A stretch of 8,027 nt of DNA from Prevotella sp. (lineage in GTDB: Bacteria; Bacteroidota; Bacteroidia; Bacteroidales; Bacteroidaceae): positions 1 through 8,027 of the forward strand of contig DMYZ01000024.1 of the NCBI GenBank assembly GCA_003483565.1, read 5' to 3'. Below, piece after piece: positions 7,206 through 8,027 of this stretch. The notes under the pieces are model-generated. The model was given only the letters and a program-made list of their open reading frames with translations. It was not told where the DNA came from and made no database searches. Both the position numbers and the translations under genes were made by a program. Within the stretch, counting starts at the first letter, position 1. Each line of letters begins with the position of its first letter.

Positions 7206-7214
7206 TACCTTCGC
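7206..7214 (+). promoter_or_regulatory. -7 promoter element of pyrB
   Basis: TACCTTCGC matches TAnnTTTGC with one mismatch (C for the third T). Transcription would start near 7220, leaving a leader of about 20-24 nt before the ATG at 7243. The -33 region is weak. The element lies inside the reading frame that would extend from the upstream ATG at 7201, which argues against that earlier start. Confidence 0.5.
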
Positions 7215-7242
7215 AACTGAATTCGAAACAATCAACAAAAAA

Positions 7243-8027
7243 ATGGAAAAACATCATTTTGTAACGATTGCCGACCTCTCCAAAGAGAGGATCATGTATC
7301 TTCTTGAGATGGCGCATGAGTTTGAGCTTCATCCAAACAGAGAATTGTTAAAGGGAAAAGTAGTGGCAACGCTTTTCTTTGAACCTTCCACCAGAACCCA
7401 ACTATCATTCCAGACCGCAGCCAACAGACTCGGTGCCCGAGTTATAGGTTTCTCCGATGCCAAGACTTCAAGTACAACTAAAGGCGAGACGCTGAAAGAT
7501 ACCATTCTTATGGTAAGTAATTATGCTGATATCATTGCCATGAGGCATTATATCGAGGGCGCAGCGCAATATGCCAGTGAAGTAGCCCCTGTTCCAATCA
7601 TCAATGCCGGAGATGGTGCTCACATGCATCCTTCACAATGTCTGCTGGATCTCTACTCTATCTACAAGACTCAAGGTACACTGGAAAATCTGAATATTTA
7701 TTTGGTTGGAGATTTGAAATACGGTCGCACAGTTCATTCTCTTATTACCGCAATGCGACATTTCAATCCGACATTTCATTTTATTGCTCCTGAAGAACTT
7801 GCTATGCCTAATGAGTACAAAATGTACTGTAAGGAACATAACATTAAGTTTGTAGAACATACGGCATTTAACGAAAAGATCATTGCTGATGCAGACATCC
7901 TCTATATGACACGAGTACAGAAGGAACGTTTCAGTGATTTGATGGAATATGAGAAAGTGAAGAACGCCTACTGTCTGTCTAATGACATGCTCAAGAGCGC
8001 AAAATCAAACTTAAGGGTAATGCATCC
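7243..8027 (+). CDS. pyrB: Aspartate carbamoyltransferase catalytic subunit, 3' end outside the window
   Basis: Condenses carbamoyl phosphate with aspartate to carbamoyl-aspartate, the committed step of pyrimidine synthesis, in the cytoplasm. 261 complete codons are present, reading into the start of the HPLPR motif; family members are about 305-310 residues, so roughly 45 are missing. Active-site residues are conserved: FFEPSTRT at 45-52, S76 and K80 of the mobile loop (TKGET), R101 in MRH, H129 and Q132 in GDGAHMHPSQ, R162 in DLKYGRTVHSL, and R224/Q226 in YMTRVQKER. They correspond to E. coli S52-T55, S80, K84, R105, H134, Q137, R167, R229 and Q231. The start at 7243 gives the usual MEKHH-type N-terminus; an in-frame ATG at 7201 would add 14 residues but overlaps the -7 element. 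Unusual changes are TQLSFQ where TRLSFE is normal, and AHMHPSQC where ANQHPSQT is normal. Bacteroidales usually carry the regulatory subunit gene pyrI next, which would lie beyond the right edge. Confidence 0.96.
   Translation, partial: MEKHHFVTIADLSKERIMYLLEMAHEFELHPNRELLKGKVVATLFFEPSTRTQLSFQTAANRLGARVIGFSDAKTSSTTKGETLKDTILMVSNYADIIAMRHYIEGAAQYASEVAPVPIINAGDGAHMHPSQCLLDLYSIYKTQGTLENLNIYLVGDLKYGRTVHSLITAMRHFNPTFHFIAPEELAMPNEYKMYCKEHNIKFVEHTAFNEKIIADADILYMTRVQKERFSDLMEYEKVKNAYCLSNDMLKSAKSNLRVMH

Noticed and set aside
7201..7242. In-frame upstream ATG extending pyrB by 14 residues
   Set aside because: The extension covers the predicted -7 element and does not resemble PyrB N-termini; the ATG at 7243 gives the usual family start.

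Overview
The window looks like chromosomal DNA from a member of the Bacteroidales (Bacteroides/Prevotella-like). Evidence: promoters of the TAnnTTTG(C) -7 type, no clear Shine-Dalgarno sequences before the genes, a TonB-dependent outer-membrane receptor followed by a PepSY membrane protein, and a PyrB protein with Bacteroidales-style motifs. It contains five protein genes, the last one cut by the right edge, and about 600 bp of AT-rich non-coding DNA on the left. I see no insertion sequence, CRISPR array, tRNA or rRNA.

Left flank (1-602). The left part carries sequence that appears to specify a compact, pseudoknotted RNA on the minus strand (about 197 down to 41). A perfect -7 element (TACCTTTGC on the minus strand) lies just upstream. 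The RNA reads out of the window to the left, so it is either the 5' leader of an unseen gene or a stand-alone RNA. I could not match it to a known riboswitch or leader class, and it is the best candidate here for something undescribed. To its right is AT-rich DNA with a 16-bp perfect palindrome, then a plus-strand promoter at about 518-550.

Iron-uptake pair (603-3909, plus strand). A TonB-dependent siderophore-type receptor is followed after one base by a four-helix PepSY-TM protein of the type linked to ferric-siderophore reduction. The two probably form an operon: outer-membrane import, then release of iron at the inner membrane. No siderophore synthesis gene is visible, which suggests use of foreign siderophores or related chelates.

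Cell wall and peptide pair (7131 down to 3922, minus strand). A class A penicillin-binding protein (transglycosylase plus transpeptidase) is followed after 6 bp by a proline iminopeptidase-family hydrolase. This pair converges on the iron operon with only 12 bp between stop codons and no obvious terminator.

Right end (7132-8027). A 111-bp divergent promoter region separates the penicillin-binding protein gene from pyrB (aspartate carbamoyltransferase, pyrimidine synthesis), of which about 262 residues are present. The palindromic 8-mer AATTCGAA occurs near both predicted transcription starts.
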